Of a stretch of DNA of 64,000 nucleotides, positions 35,107-47,300 are shown piece by piece. A model generated the notes under the pieces. The model was not told where the DNA came from, searched no databases, and worked only from the letters and a program-made list of their open reading frames with translations. The stretch is from Diploscapter coronatus (taxonomy: Eukaryota > Nematoda > Chromadorea > Rhabditida > Rhabditidae). Numbering within the stretch: the stretch's first letter is position 1; every line of letters begins with the position of its first letter. The DNA is taken from assembly GCA_964036155.1 (NCBI GenBank), contig OZ038423.1, forward strand, positions 56,001,249 through 56,065,248, given 5' to 3'. Position numbers and translations under genes: made by a program.

Positions 35107-37393
35107 ATGATCTCAAGCTATCGTACATTTTTTCTAGCCTTACTATTTGGAATCTTGAAGATATCCGATCAGGTATGTGATTTTTTTAAATCATTTAAAT
35201 GAATTTTGAAAACTTTGAACGTTTCAAGAAGCTATATTTTTGAAGGATTAAGAAAAATGGAAATTAAAATTTCAGTGTTTGAGTTCCGGAGTTTGCGGCT
35301 CGTCGTATTGCGCAGCCCCACCCGCCGTCTCATGCTCGCCATCCTCCTGCCAGCCCGGATACTCTTGTGGACAATATGTAAGGAAAATCTACATTTTTTA
35401 ATTACAAAAATCGAAATGATTATCTCACTAATGGAGAATTTTCAATTCAATCTGAATTAAAAAAAAAAATTTCAGGGCTGCGCGAGAAACCGAGCCAGGA
35501 GTGCGTTGACGAAGAAAATTGTAGAGTATTCTTAATTGTTGAAAATTTTACAAAATTATTACTTTTCAGAAAATAAAAAATGATTGAAATTTCAGGACGG
35601 AATTTTCATCGACAGCATTGATTCGGTCACTACAAAAGATGGCGATTTCCACTATGAGAAGAAAATTCGACAGAAATCGGAAGAAACCAGTAGAAGCAGA
35701 GAAAAATTGCCTGAAAGGGAGAGGAACATTTTCGGATTGAGACGGGGAAAATTCGAGAAAGTTCTGGAAAGAACCACTACCAGTATTCCTGATAACTTCA
35801 CGCTGATAGAATTGACGGTAAATTTTGAATAATGAACAACTTGCCCTTTTATTACGAAAATGCAAAAAACGACATTTTTAAATGGTAGATTCGAAATTTC
35901 CCCCTAAAATTGTAGAGAAAGAAAAAAGATCGAATTTTGAATATCTGAATCTTTAGAATCCCAACTACATTTTCCGCGAATGTTGCGAACAAAGAAACCT
36001 GCCTGACGCCTGTCTGTCAAAATGCAATTTTAACACGTTCACTAAGGATTCTGTAAGTTATTCTTTTATTTTTTTCTTTTTTCTAAAAACGAATATTTTA
36101 TCTCGATGGGTTTAAGCGATTTTTTTATTCGTCCACTATTTCTTCATCATCTTTCCGCAAAAATCTTTTCTTTAAGAGCCTGATCTTTCATGTTTTTTGC
36201 CAAAAATCCAAAGAGAAAGTTGGCACTTGTTTTCACTTTGCCGTATTCCCCCGTTTCTTTTCGCTTTTCCCTATTCTGCCGGTCATCAAGCAGCTAATTC
36301 CGTCCTTAATCCTGAAGGTGAAGAGCTATTTACGGGGAAATGCTGGTGTGGCAGAAAGTTGAGAGGGGGAAGATCTAGAAAATCGAAAGATGAACAAGTG
36401 AAGGGCATTTTGGTAGTAATCTGCAAGTCACAATTTTGAGAAACAGCATTGAAAAGGATATTTTTTATTTTTAGTTTCTTTCATAAAAAAAAATTAGGAA
36501 TTTTTCAAAAGCCTGAAAATTTATTTTATTTTTAGCTCCAAGCGATGTACTTTAAAACAGACGCCTGTCCCTTAGAGGCGGCAGCAGACATGCAATTTTG
36601 CGCAGCCCAGGGACTCGATCATAGCCCAGTAAGTTATCAAATGGTATCATTACCATTTGGTACAAATGATGCCAAGTTGCCAAAATTGGCTTTTCAGTGT
36701 TGCGCGAGAAATGGAGTGGCCACTACATTAGCTGGAAATAAATGCCTTACTTTCTGTGATCAGCGACCTGACAGGTATTGGGAATGTTTGCAATTGTAAC
36801 TTAAAAGCTAGAATTAGAATATTCTAATTTAAATGCTATTTTCAGCATACTTGAAATAAGTGCTAGTTTTTTGAATTTTTAAGTTCACCTTGTTTTGAAG
36901 AACTCCAAAACAAAAGGAGCACTTTCACTTGTTACGCAATTCACACAGATCGAAAATTGAATCTGCCACAAAAATAGTGGCGCAGAGCTAGGGCAATTGA
37001 CCCTATCCTTTTCCCTGCCATTCTATTTTCCCTTTTCCTTCCCAAATTTATCCGATCCCGTTCAGGATAACCAAACTGGATTACTCCTATGTGCCCTGTT
37101 ATGACAGGTAAAAAAGCGACTATCCATGAAAGTGGATACGAACAATTTCTGGAGTTCACTGGAAAATTCACTCATTTAAAAAAATATTTTTTTGAGAAAT
37201 GCTGGTGGAATATTACAAATGAATAAGTTTAGTTTAAAATTAATCGTTAAAAACACAACAAGGGTGAAATTTGCAGTGAATCTAAAATTTATAAAATAAA
37301 AAATCAAATCTTTTTAGATTCGAAGAAATGAAGCGCTGTTTCTTCCACACGATAAAGCAAAAGGCGGAAAAACAGTACATGAGAAGAAAATAA
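35107..37393 (+). CDS. Secreted DB-module protein
   Basis: The model has nine exons and 272 aa: 35107-35172, 35276-35377, 35476-35520, 35596-35817, 35957-36052, 36536-36628, 36698-36774, 37066-37107, 37318-37393. A signal peptide (SSYRTFFLALLFGIL) precedes a Cys-rich segment (residues about 23-60) and a charged linker. The C-terminal half is a DB module, the nematode cysteine domain: ECCEQRNLPDACLSKC, AMYFKTDACPLEA, FCAAQGLDHSPCCARNGV, CLTFCDQRPDR, SYVPCYDRFEEMKRCF. An extracellular or cuticular location is likely; DB modules have been linked to surface and cell-contact proteins, but no reaction is known. Most introns are phase 0. A polyadenylation signal AATAAA is at 37451-37456. The next gene starts 269 bp downstream on the same strand. 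Confidence 0.88.
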
Positions 37394-37450
37394 GCGATTT
37401 ATTCTAATTTACCTCATTTATATTTTTCTGTAAATATTTCCGAATGTGTA

Positions 37451-37456
37451 AATAAA
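37451..37456 (+). terminator. Polyadenylation signal of the DB-module gene
   Basis: AATAAA lies 58 nt past the stop codon. Confidence 0.6.
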
Positions 37457-37662
37457 GATTATGCTAATTAAAAATAATAAATAGAAATTCCACGAGTTCC
37501 ACTCTCTTGGTTCATATCTCTCGCCTTTTCGTTGCTTACGACTATTCGTCCATTGCGCACATTACGCAATGCACACTGGCTGACAATTCAAGCCAATCTT
37601 GCAATTTTTATTTTTTGCCTTTTTTTATTATTTTTCAAGGAAATTCGACATTTTTCAGAACC

Positions 37663-40600
37663 ATGGCGTCCGCTGCGCTTCAGGAGATCGGCATTTTTGT
37701 GAGTTTTACAAAAATTGAAGATATTTCGGCAATTTATAAATTACGAATTTGTCTAATTTCTGGCCTTTTTTCTTGGGCGCATTTTTTTTTTAAAGTTTAG
37801 GGGTAAATATTAAATTTGTATCTTCCAGGACGTGATAAAACTGCCCGCTGAGAAACAGCTACCGGATTTGCCTGGCACTGCTCCGGAGACCACCGAGCAG
37901 GATGACTATTTCAAGTGAGTTCGGGAAAATGCGAATTTTTAGATTCGGGAGTACTTGCTGGCGAATAAAATAGAAGTATTCTTTGAAACTTCTAAGATTT
38001 AGAGTATTTTGGAGAGAAAGGTAGCTGATCTCAATAAAAAGAACACTTTTCGGAAGACCTTTTAATTTTCGAATTTACAGGTTCAAGAAGCTGGAAAAGC
38101 AGCTGCAACACCTGCAGGTGATGGAGGACTACATCAAGTCCGAGACGCGCAATCTCGAGAAGGAACTCCTCCATGCACAAGAGGAGGTAAACCAAGAAAT
38201 TATAAAAAGTAAAAAAAAAAAAACGAAAAATAAACCTCGATTTCCCAATACTGAGTTTAATGATAGGGTCTTTATCTCGAACTCGTACTTGATAAATTAT
38301 TGTTTTGTAGTGTGAAATTTCTCGAAAAAGGCATACTGACGACTTATTTTTAGGTGAAGCGCATTCAGTCCGTTCCCCTCGTCATCGGACAGTTCCTCGA
38401 GGCCGTCGACCACGATCACGCCATTGTGGGCAGCACTACCGGTCATTTTTCATGATTTTTTTTTTTCGAAAGTCGACCATTTTTTTATTTCTAGAAAAAT
38501 GGGATAGTTTTGTAGAAAAAAACCATCCCTTTAGAAATGTAAATTTATGCAAATTTTTTTCCAAAAAGAAATAAATTAATTTCTTACTTTTCAGGCTCTA
38601 ACTACTACGTGCGCGTGCTGTCGATTCTGGACAGAGAGCTACTGAAACCGGGCTGCTCCGTGGCGCTGCACAAGTACTCCAACGCGCTCGTCGACGTTTT
38701 GCCCCCCGAGGCTGATAGCTCCATTCAGGTACTGAATTTTTCCAAAAACATAAGGAAATATCATTTTTTAAAATAATTTCTTTGGGCTCCCATTTTCGAA
38801 GTTACATTTTCTCTAGAACTTTGATGCACGAAAAAGGAGTTTTCTTTAAAAAGTAATCAATTTAAAAATTAAAGATGCTACGCCCCGACGAGAAACCGGA
38901 TGTGAACTACGCGGACATTGGAGGTCTGGACATGCAGAAGCAGGAAGTGAGGGAGGCCGTCGAGTTGCCGCTCACTCACGGCGAACTCTATCAGCAGGTG
39001 CGCTTTCATAAAAATTTGACTTTTGTGAAATTCACTCACCCTTTTTCGAATCTTTATCTTTCTAAAGGAAGAATGAACGAATTTGACGATAAGTGAAACG
39101 TTTTGCCCTGGAAAATAACTCCACTTTTCTCGAATGCTATCAATTTCTAGAAAAAGAAAAGCGATTGATAAAGGAGGGAAGAAACCAACTTTTTCAAAAA
39201 GGTGAAAAAAATCGACATTTCATTTTTCTGCAGATCGGCATCGACCCGCCTCGTGGAGTGCTGATGTACGGCCCGCCGGGCTGTGGCAAGACGATGTTGG
39301 CGAAGGCGGTCGCCTCGACCACTGCGGCCTCGTTCATTCGCGTCGTCGGGTCCGAGTTCGTCCAAAAGTACCTCGGAGAGGGACCTAGAATGGTGGGGAT
39401 TTTTGGAAAATTAAAAATATGCATGTTTTGTTTATAAACTCGCTTCACTTTGAAATACAATCCTTCGAAATATTGGGTGAAGTACATAAATGAGTGAAGA
39501 TTATAGTGAATCCAAAGTATAAAAGAATGAAATCATTCTGAATTTCTGAGACTTTAAAGAAGAATAAAAAGAAATATTTTGCAGGTTCGTGACGTGTTCC
39601 GTCTGGCGAAGGAGAACTCGCCGTCGATCATCTTCATCGATGAGATCGACGCGATTGCGACGAAGAGATTCGACGCTCAGACCGGCGCCGACAGGTACCA
39701 TATTTTGAAAATAATTAGTATAAAGGAAGTATTAGTTCAGAGTTTAAACTGACTCGATAGAAAATCGCAAGCTTTTTCATTAATTTCATTTTTCTTCTTT
39801 ATGAAACATTATTTCTAAAATGGATAAGTGTTCCAAATGAGCATTATTGATGAACTGGGTGAATTTTCAAAGTTTTAAGAAAAAAACCTGAAAGAAAAAC
39901 TAAAGAATATTTAGCCAAAAATAGAATTTTGCAGAGAGGTGCAGCGAATTCTGCTCGAGCTGCTCAACCAGATGGACGGTTTCGATCAGACGACCAACGT
40001 CAAAGTCATAATGGCCACGAGTAAAAATTTCTTGTTTTATTTTAAAATCACTAAATGTGATCCAGAAAATACTCGTCTGAAGTCGAAAATTGACAACTTT
40101 CGAATCGATGTCAAAATTTCTATTAAAATAATTATTGAGTTAAAGCTTCAGTTGGTTTTGATTTAGAATAACTAATTATGAATATTGTTTTTGGACCAGA
40201 TTCATTCAAATGTATTTCTAGTTTGTTTTCAATAAATTAATTTTCCCTTTTTCAGACAGACAGGACACGCTGGATCCTGCTCTGCTGCGTCCCGGCCGTC
40301 TGGATCGCAAGATCGAGTTCCCGCTGCCTGACAGAAGGCAGAAGCGACTCGTCTTCTCGACGATCACCGCCAAGATGAATCTGTCTGATGATGTCGATTT
40401 GGAAGACTACGTCGCCAGGCCTGATAAGGTAAAAATTTTAAACATTTTATCGATTTTCTTGAAAAATTGCAATTTTCTTTCCAGATTTCCGGCGCAGACA
40501 TCAACTCGATCTGCCAGGAGGCCGGCATGCACGCCGTCAGGGAGAACAGATACGTGGTAAGTCAATTTTTAATTTTATGGGTTACGGTAGATGTGCAAAT

Positions 40601-40765
40601 TTCTGCAGTCTATGAAGGTTCTTCTCGAAAGTACCAGTTTTAAATAATTTTAAATTTAGTTAGATTTACAAATATTTTGATTTTTAGGTTCTGACGAAGG
40701 ACTTCGAGAAGGCGTACAAGAACGTGATCAAGAAGGACCAGAACGAGTTCGAATTCTACAAATAA
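37663..40765 (+). CDS. rpt-3: 26S proteasome regulatory subunit Rpt3 (AAA ATPase)
   Basis: One of six AAA+ ATPases in the base of the 19S regulatory particle, which unfolds ubiquitinated proteins and feeds them into the 20S core. The model has 12 exons and 416 aa, the usual Rpt3 length: 37663-37698, 37829-37914, 38081-38186, 38354-38441, 38595-38728, 38875-38997, 39234-39392, 39585-39694, 39935-40020, 40256-40428, 40485-40556, 40688-40765. In order: an N-terminal coiled coil ([18 protein letters not shown]), an OB fold, Walker A ([15 protein letters not shown]), Walker B ([10 protein letters not shown]), [10 protein letters not shown], arginine fingers ([15 protein letters not shown]), and a C-terminus ending FEFYK; the final Tyr-Lys is part of the C-terminal tail that contacts the 20S ring. 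An acceptor TTTTTCAG lies four bases before ATGG, a likely spliced-leader site. Codon use is GC-rich, as expected for a highly expressed gene. Confidence 0.97.
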
Positions 40766-41391
40766 ACGGGCGATGGCAAATCTGGTACTCCATTTTTCTC
40801 CTCCACCTTATTTATTATTACTTATTTAGTGCAAAGATCTGGAAGTCCACTTCATCATTTCCAACTACAATGCAGAATGTTTTATCTTATTTATTGAATT
40901 GGTTTTGGTTTGAAATGAAAAATATGAAATTTTCGTGAATAAAGAAGGATTTTATCGAAGCACGCCAACTTGATGAATAATTTGAATAGGAATGGAATTT
41001 AGAAAAAAAAAACCCTAAAATTCGCGACACATGAAAACTCAAAAAATTCTAATCACGTCTCCCTAAATTTATGGATATGCTATACAGGTTGATTTTGGCA
41101 ACATGTTTATGCCATACTTTGTTGATTACGTCATATGATATGGTATCATTAGAGCGATGAAGCGGCGATTTACTGTAGATTTCTCATTGTTCTCAAAACT
41201 CGCCTATTTTTAAAGCGAAATGTCTAGATTTACGCACGCTAGCTAACCTTTTCGTTGAAATGTTGCTGACCACGACAGCTGACCCTGTGGGTTTTATCCT
41301 CGAGTAACTTTTCTCCCCTCCAACTCTCGGCTTCTAATCATTGTCTAACTAATTTGCTCCCGTCCGTCCGTCATATTTCCTCAGATGCGAA
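40766..41391. other. Intergenic region between rpt-3 and ten-1
   Basis: It contains AATAAA at 40938-40943 (rpt-3 polyadenylation signal) and, at its end, a TTTCCTCAG acceptor (41376-41384) seven bases before the teneurin long start, a probable trans-splice site. No other gene is seen. Confidence 0.6.
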
Positions 41392-44300
41392 ATGTCGGAA
41401 TATTCCCCAGACCCAGCAGGATTTCAGCTGTTCAAAAGGAAGTACCATGTACGGTCAGTGAAACGAATGTCCCCGGGGAAGAGCGGTGGGTATATATTTT
41501 CCTAATTTCAAGTATCAACTATTTTTATTACCACACTTTTAAATCAAAAAAGATTCAAACGTCTATTTAAATAATTTTTTGTACTATAGACTCAGGTTTT
41601 ATTTTAAATAGTCGTACTTTATATCTTATATCAAAAAGGTAAATCTTTTCTTGGTATAACAGCGAATATTCATTTGAAATGAAGATCACACTTTCTCTGG
41701 AATATATTTTCCGTAATCTTATAACTCAGGTGCCACAATATTATGTATGTGTTTGACTTTATCCGCCTTATTGCCTCGAATAATTGGTGGGCCCTATCGA
41801 TGACCCGCGCTAGACTCGGACAGGCAGAGATTTGACCGCGATGACCTCACGTTCATTGATAATTGCTCGGTCTTCCAAAACACCCAAACATATTGTGGCA
41901 ATCCTCAGTCTTTCCTAGACCTAGTAATTATTATATCCGATTACAGTATTCATTGCAATTATAATTTGTTCTAACTTAAAGTTAGAGGAATAGTTCTGCC
42001 GCATACTTTTAACGAATGTTAAATAGATTCAGATATTGTAATTTCTGAACATTGGTTATCTTCATTTTAAATATTCCAGCTCTAAATATTGCTATTTTGC
42101 CTTGAAAGAAATGTTTATCTTTTTAAATCACGATGAAAGCCCCCTAGATCTAATAAAACCCCTTATCTTTTTTGATCATAAAGTTTCATGTTATCATTTT
42201 TCCTTCCTTCCGAAACCCTTTGCTCAGAATTCGTTGGGCCATAATTCATTGCGGTATTTGCTGGTGTTATGTTGGCAGAATCTAAGGCCCACAATTCAAT
42301 TGATTGATCAGTTTTGCTGCTCTATCCTATCTTTCGATTGGGCTCTATTCAATCTATCTGTTCTCAGAGTGACTCACCGTCCCCTCCCATACTTTACGAT
42401 GAGAAATAGTGCTGTTATCTGAGATAGAATGTGGGAGATTTAGAGATTCAGAAAATGGGCGAGAATAGGTTAGGTCGATTGATCTTTTGCTGATAGAGCA
42501 CAAAATCTAAAAATCTAGAATCCAGAACTCTTTCATCACTTTGACACGCATTTCGACATATCTATTTTCAAGTAAATCTGGGCTTCTTGAAAATGCCAGA
42601 TTGCTGAATTTTAGCAAAGATCCTATTTAAATTTGAAAATGGAGCAGATTCAAAAAATGTATTACTTCTATCATCGACCATGGACCAATTTTAAAGAAAA
42701 TTCCCATTAACTTAAGTTTGAAGTTAACTTAGAGCATTACCCTCGATCATATTTTCACAGATAAAGCCCAAATTTCTTGGTCCCGCCCCTTTCGGCCTTT
42801 TTCGAGGTGTGACCGAGAGGCTCTCTGTGTCAACACAATCAAAAGCGCCCTGCTGCTGGTGCAGCTCTTATATTTTGGCTGTGGAGTCTTACTCTCATAG
42901 ATTTAGTCTTACTGTAAACTTCTAATAAAAGCCTCCTTATTAACAGAAGACCCTAGCTAGATTAGGCCGAAGTTAGAAGATCTGAGCTTGTATTTTAGAT
43001 TCTATACCGTATTTATTTCTTTTTAGTAATTATTGTTTTCTATTCTTAGATGCTTGATACTTTTAATCATTGACTTTCAGCGTCCCCTGCGTCTTTGCCT
43101 GTGCCGGAGCAACTTCGACGTCCTGCGTTTACGGCGAATTTCCATGTACCGTCGTCAAATTCGTTCGACTCGACCCCCGACATGAGTGAAGACACCTCGA
43201 CAAGTCCGAGTAGCTCTAGCAAGACTCAAAGCTCGAGGTATTTTTTAGAAAGAACAAAATTAAGGGGCACTTTCTGAAAAAAAAATAGCCCAACGGGATG
43301 GAACCTAAATTTTTTCTAGGATCGCACCTCAGGTTAATACAGCCGTCTTAAATATGAAATATACTCAATTTATTCGTTTTTCAACCGTTTCTATAGATTT
43401 AGCCGCGGGCCATAGTAAAATGAACTGTAATTTTATGTTTTGATCAAAAGATTTCGAATTTCAGAATGGAAAACGGCGAAAAATTGCCAGTCGTAGCCCC
43501 TGGGATTTTCCACCGCAAGCCCCAGCCAATTTTATCCGTGCTAAATCCCCAACCAGAAGCCTCAGTGTCTTTCTCGCCAGGTACGATATATATTAAAGCT
43601 CATATCTTAATCTCAACAAATCCGATAATTAGAGGATCTCTCCTTATTCGAATTCGTTTTTTCCTATTTCCTATAATTTCCGCCCTCGCGCACTGTGTTT
43701 TTTCTCTCTCTCTCTCTTGTCTTTTATGGTAATTCCAGACCTTTTGTCACAAAGGGTCATGGCAATTAAACAATTAAAAGTGAATCTCGGGCCTGGTCAA
43801 AGGAAGGGAAAACAAAGCAAAGAGAGGAGATTGATCTAGCTTTATTAGTTAGTTGTTAGCCATTGGTTCGATGTTCTGGTGACCTTTCCCCAAAAACTAG
43901 CAAAAAGAGAGTTGTGTATTAGGCCTTCTGTGTGTATTTGCGAGGTGTTGTATTATTTGTTCACGCCCTATGTAGTGCCGAACAAGATATTGAATATCCT
44001 AAATCTCTAGAAAGGAACGGATTTTCTTGCTTTTATCTGAAAACCCTATCCCCTCTTTCGAAGTGTCTTGGACTTGGATAGAACATTTTGTGGCGATATC
44101 TGAGATTTGATCCTTCTGCAATATCTTTAAGTTAAAAATTGAGCGATTTTTAAACCTGGGAAAGGTTCTTTTTATCTAGACCTTAAGAATTCGTTTTTAA
44201 TAGTTTCAAACCCCGCCCACCACTAAAATTGATTCATCGCTCCATATGGCATTTAATAGCGGTATATTTCGACATTTAGTGCCCTATCATTTGCAATTTC

Positions 44301-47300
44301 TTTCCTTCGTTCATGATTTCCCACAATACATAAAGGTCTCTTCATCCATTCTATTCATCCTTTTAAACTCTGAATATTTTTCCCACATCATCTTAAATTT
44401 ATTTTAAGAAGATTCATAATATTTGAAGACTTTGAAATCTTTCATAATCAGATTTTTCTCGCATGCGGGAATTTGTTATGAATCAGTGTAGGAAATTCGA
44501 TAAGCGTTCAGCTTAAAATAAACACACTCTAATCACATGTTAAGACATACAATTTGAAAACCCCCTGACATATAATTTCGTGATTTTTCGAAGTTCAAAT
44601 TTCACACATCTGGTAATACGCTTTTTGTCGTAGTGTTCACTCGCTTGTCTGACTCTCTATGCTCTCTTTAATTTTCAAACTATTTCTCATTTCGGCCTTC
44701 TACGATTTTTTTTGCATTGGAAATGTGCGCAATGGCTTGTATTCAACAGCTGCGCGGGGAGCTAAACTTTTCGGAAAATTAGAATCTATTAAATTTCGCA
44801 AATATCATATTTATATATTTTCGAATATATATTATTGTGACATTTTTATGGACTTCACAGATTTTTCATGAATATTACGATTTTTAGAATCGATTTAGTT
44901 GAGATTTTTATACTTCCTATATTTTTCCCCTGCAATAACATTACGATCCCTTGCGGATAGCCATTTTTCATGATTAATGAACTTCTTTTCTTTATCTAAT
45001 CTATTGATTATTAGGTAATGCGAGGGTCTGAGTCTGTTCGTCTTTCCTAATAGATAATGTGTTCTTTCCTCACTCCTTGCCTATTTCCCCTGACCCGTCA
45101 CTCCTCACTTTTTGCCGATTGCCTAAGCCAAAGTCAACAATGTTCTGAGTGAATGACCGAGCGACATGTCGCCAATTTTTCCAACCAAATAACATTCAAA
45201 TTTCACGCTTCGCAAAAGGGGCGAAATGCCGGATACGCGAATTATGCGCATTCCCCTGGAAATTTAAATTTGTACTCAATGTACGGAAATTTGGCAATGG
45301 TTAAAATTGTCGTGAATGTTCAAATCAACTTTTAAGTTTGTTTAAAAATCCGATTTATAACTTGTAATTTCAAAGATATACCCAATTGTTTGTTTTAGCT
45401 TTTCATAGAAATTTTGAAGATTGCCTCATAAATTTAACTCAATCTTCAGATTTTTCGCAAAAATTTAATTGAATCTTCACAACACTACTAGTAAATTGAA
45501 CCAATCTTCAAAATTGTCGTGTAGAAATGTGTCCAAATCCAAAATCTCGTGTCATTTTGATGGGCGAATCTACTTCAATACACCAATACTCCAAGCTTGT
45601 CACTCACTTTTTCATTCCCTCATTCGCGTCCATGAATATACCCATAAAAGTTTGCCTAACATTTTACTAGCACACAGATTGCAGCCTTCTCTCATTTCTT
45701 CCTTTTGTATATTCAAAACGTTCTTTTCAACGTTTTCCATTTTCCCAAACGATTATATTATACTTCACATCGTAAAGTTCACATTTTTCTGGAAATAGTA
45801 CTTTTTCAAAAAATGTACTGTGCAAGATTTTTATAGATTGACCAAAGAGTTATCTGCATTTTCAAAAATTACCCTAAATAAAATTAAACAGAATCTTTAT
45901 AATTTTGTGAGAGATTTTTTAAAACCAAGAATATAAGTGCACCTGCTTCTACTATAAGAATTTTACGGTATATCGTATATTTCATTCCTTTATAGGGGTA
46001 AAGAAGATACGCTTGATTTGCACATATCAAGGACTTTTCTACGAATATTTATCCTTTTCCCCACGCCGCTAGGACAAAGTTTCTCAAACTTTTATCTGAA
46101 AGTAGCAGAAATGGAAAAACACCCCCTAAATGCAGCATTTCCATATCTTTTCTGGGTCATTACGGTTCGTAAAGTCCTATTCGAATTATGCACTCTTTTC
46201 AGCATAAATTCTCTGAAAATCCTAGCTTTAAAAGAATATTTAATTTTTTAAAATTACTTCAGCATAATTCTATGAAAATCCTGACTTTTCAAAAGAATTT
46301 TCATTCGCTCTAAATTATGCCAAATTCTCACGCCTAGGATATTTAGCCTTGAAAAGAGTCAGATTTGGATTGAAACTAGAAGCCCCTTCCGGTTGGCTTT
46401 ATTTAAGCCTATTCTTTTTCGGACTTTTAAAGGCAATTTTCCGCATTTTTTGGACTTTTTAACAAGTTTTAGTAGTGACCTTTCAAAATAATACCCATCT
46501 TTATTAAATTCATTTACTTTTCGAAATATCTTGAAGCAAGTGATTTTTACGAAAATGTAGGCTAACCGTATAAAATTCGAACCTTTCCGATTTCAAATCG
46601 TCATATTCATCGGAAAATTATTACCGCTATTTGAATAATGACTTTCGAACTAGTGCCAATTTTTGTACAAGTCGTCATTTTTATTGTATTTTTTGACCTT
46701 TTACTAAAGATCAAAAATAATAATGTCCACTTTCTTTTCCTAGCCAATTTGGCATTCGCGAATTTCTCGCGAGTTTTTTCGTGCTTCTCCCTGGACTTTT
46801 CCGAAATTCGTGCATCCCATTTCGGGCCATTTTGGGCAATAACATCTCTGCTTCTTTGTACTCTCTGCAGCACGCAACATTGCCCTGGGGACCGCCGCTG
46901 CCAAATTTGACGACAAGGTCATTCTTTATTGTTAGGGCATGTCTATAAAATTTTGACATTAGCATTACTTTAACTTATGGTTTTAATTGAGAGAAGCTTA
47001 CCTTCGTTTTAATTCTGCTTTTAAGATTAAATATGACGTTTCTATTAGTTCAAAATGAAAGTTTGATTGAGAAAAACTGATCTTCACCAAAAATATTACA
47101 TGTTTATACTTAGGATTCATTTCTGATGTGTTAAAAGCTAGCCTTCGCCTAAATCCTACACTTTCTAAGATCTAAATGAATTTGTTTCAATATGGTGCTA
47201 ATGAGGGTATCTTGTTTCGTTTCATGTCTCTCAATTAGAATGTGAATATGCGTAAATCATCTAAATCCCTTATATTCATGATTTGTCACCTGTGCCTATA

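Noticed and set aside
34921..35202. 93-codon ORF starting MPPNLTMSLPYP
   Set aside because: It overlaps the signal-peptide exon of the DB-module gene in another frame and has promoter-like pyrimidine-rich sequence.
39147..39487. Minus-strand ORFs opposite the Rpt3 Walker A exon
   Set aside because: Antisense shadows of a GC-rich coding exon.
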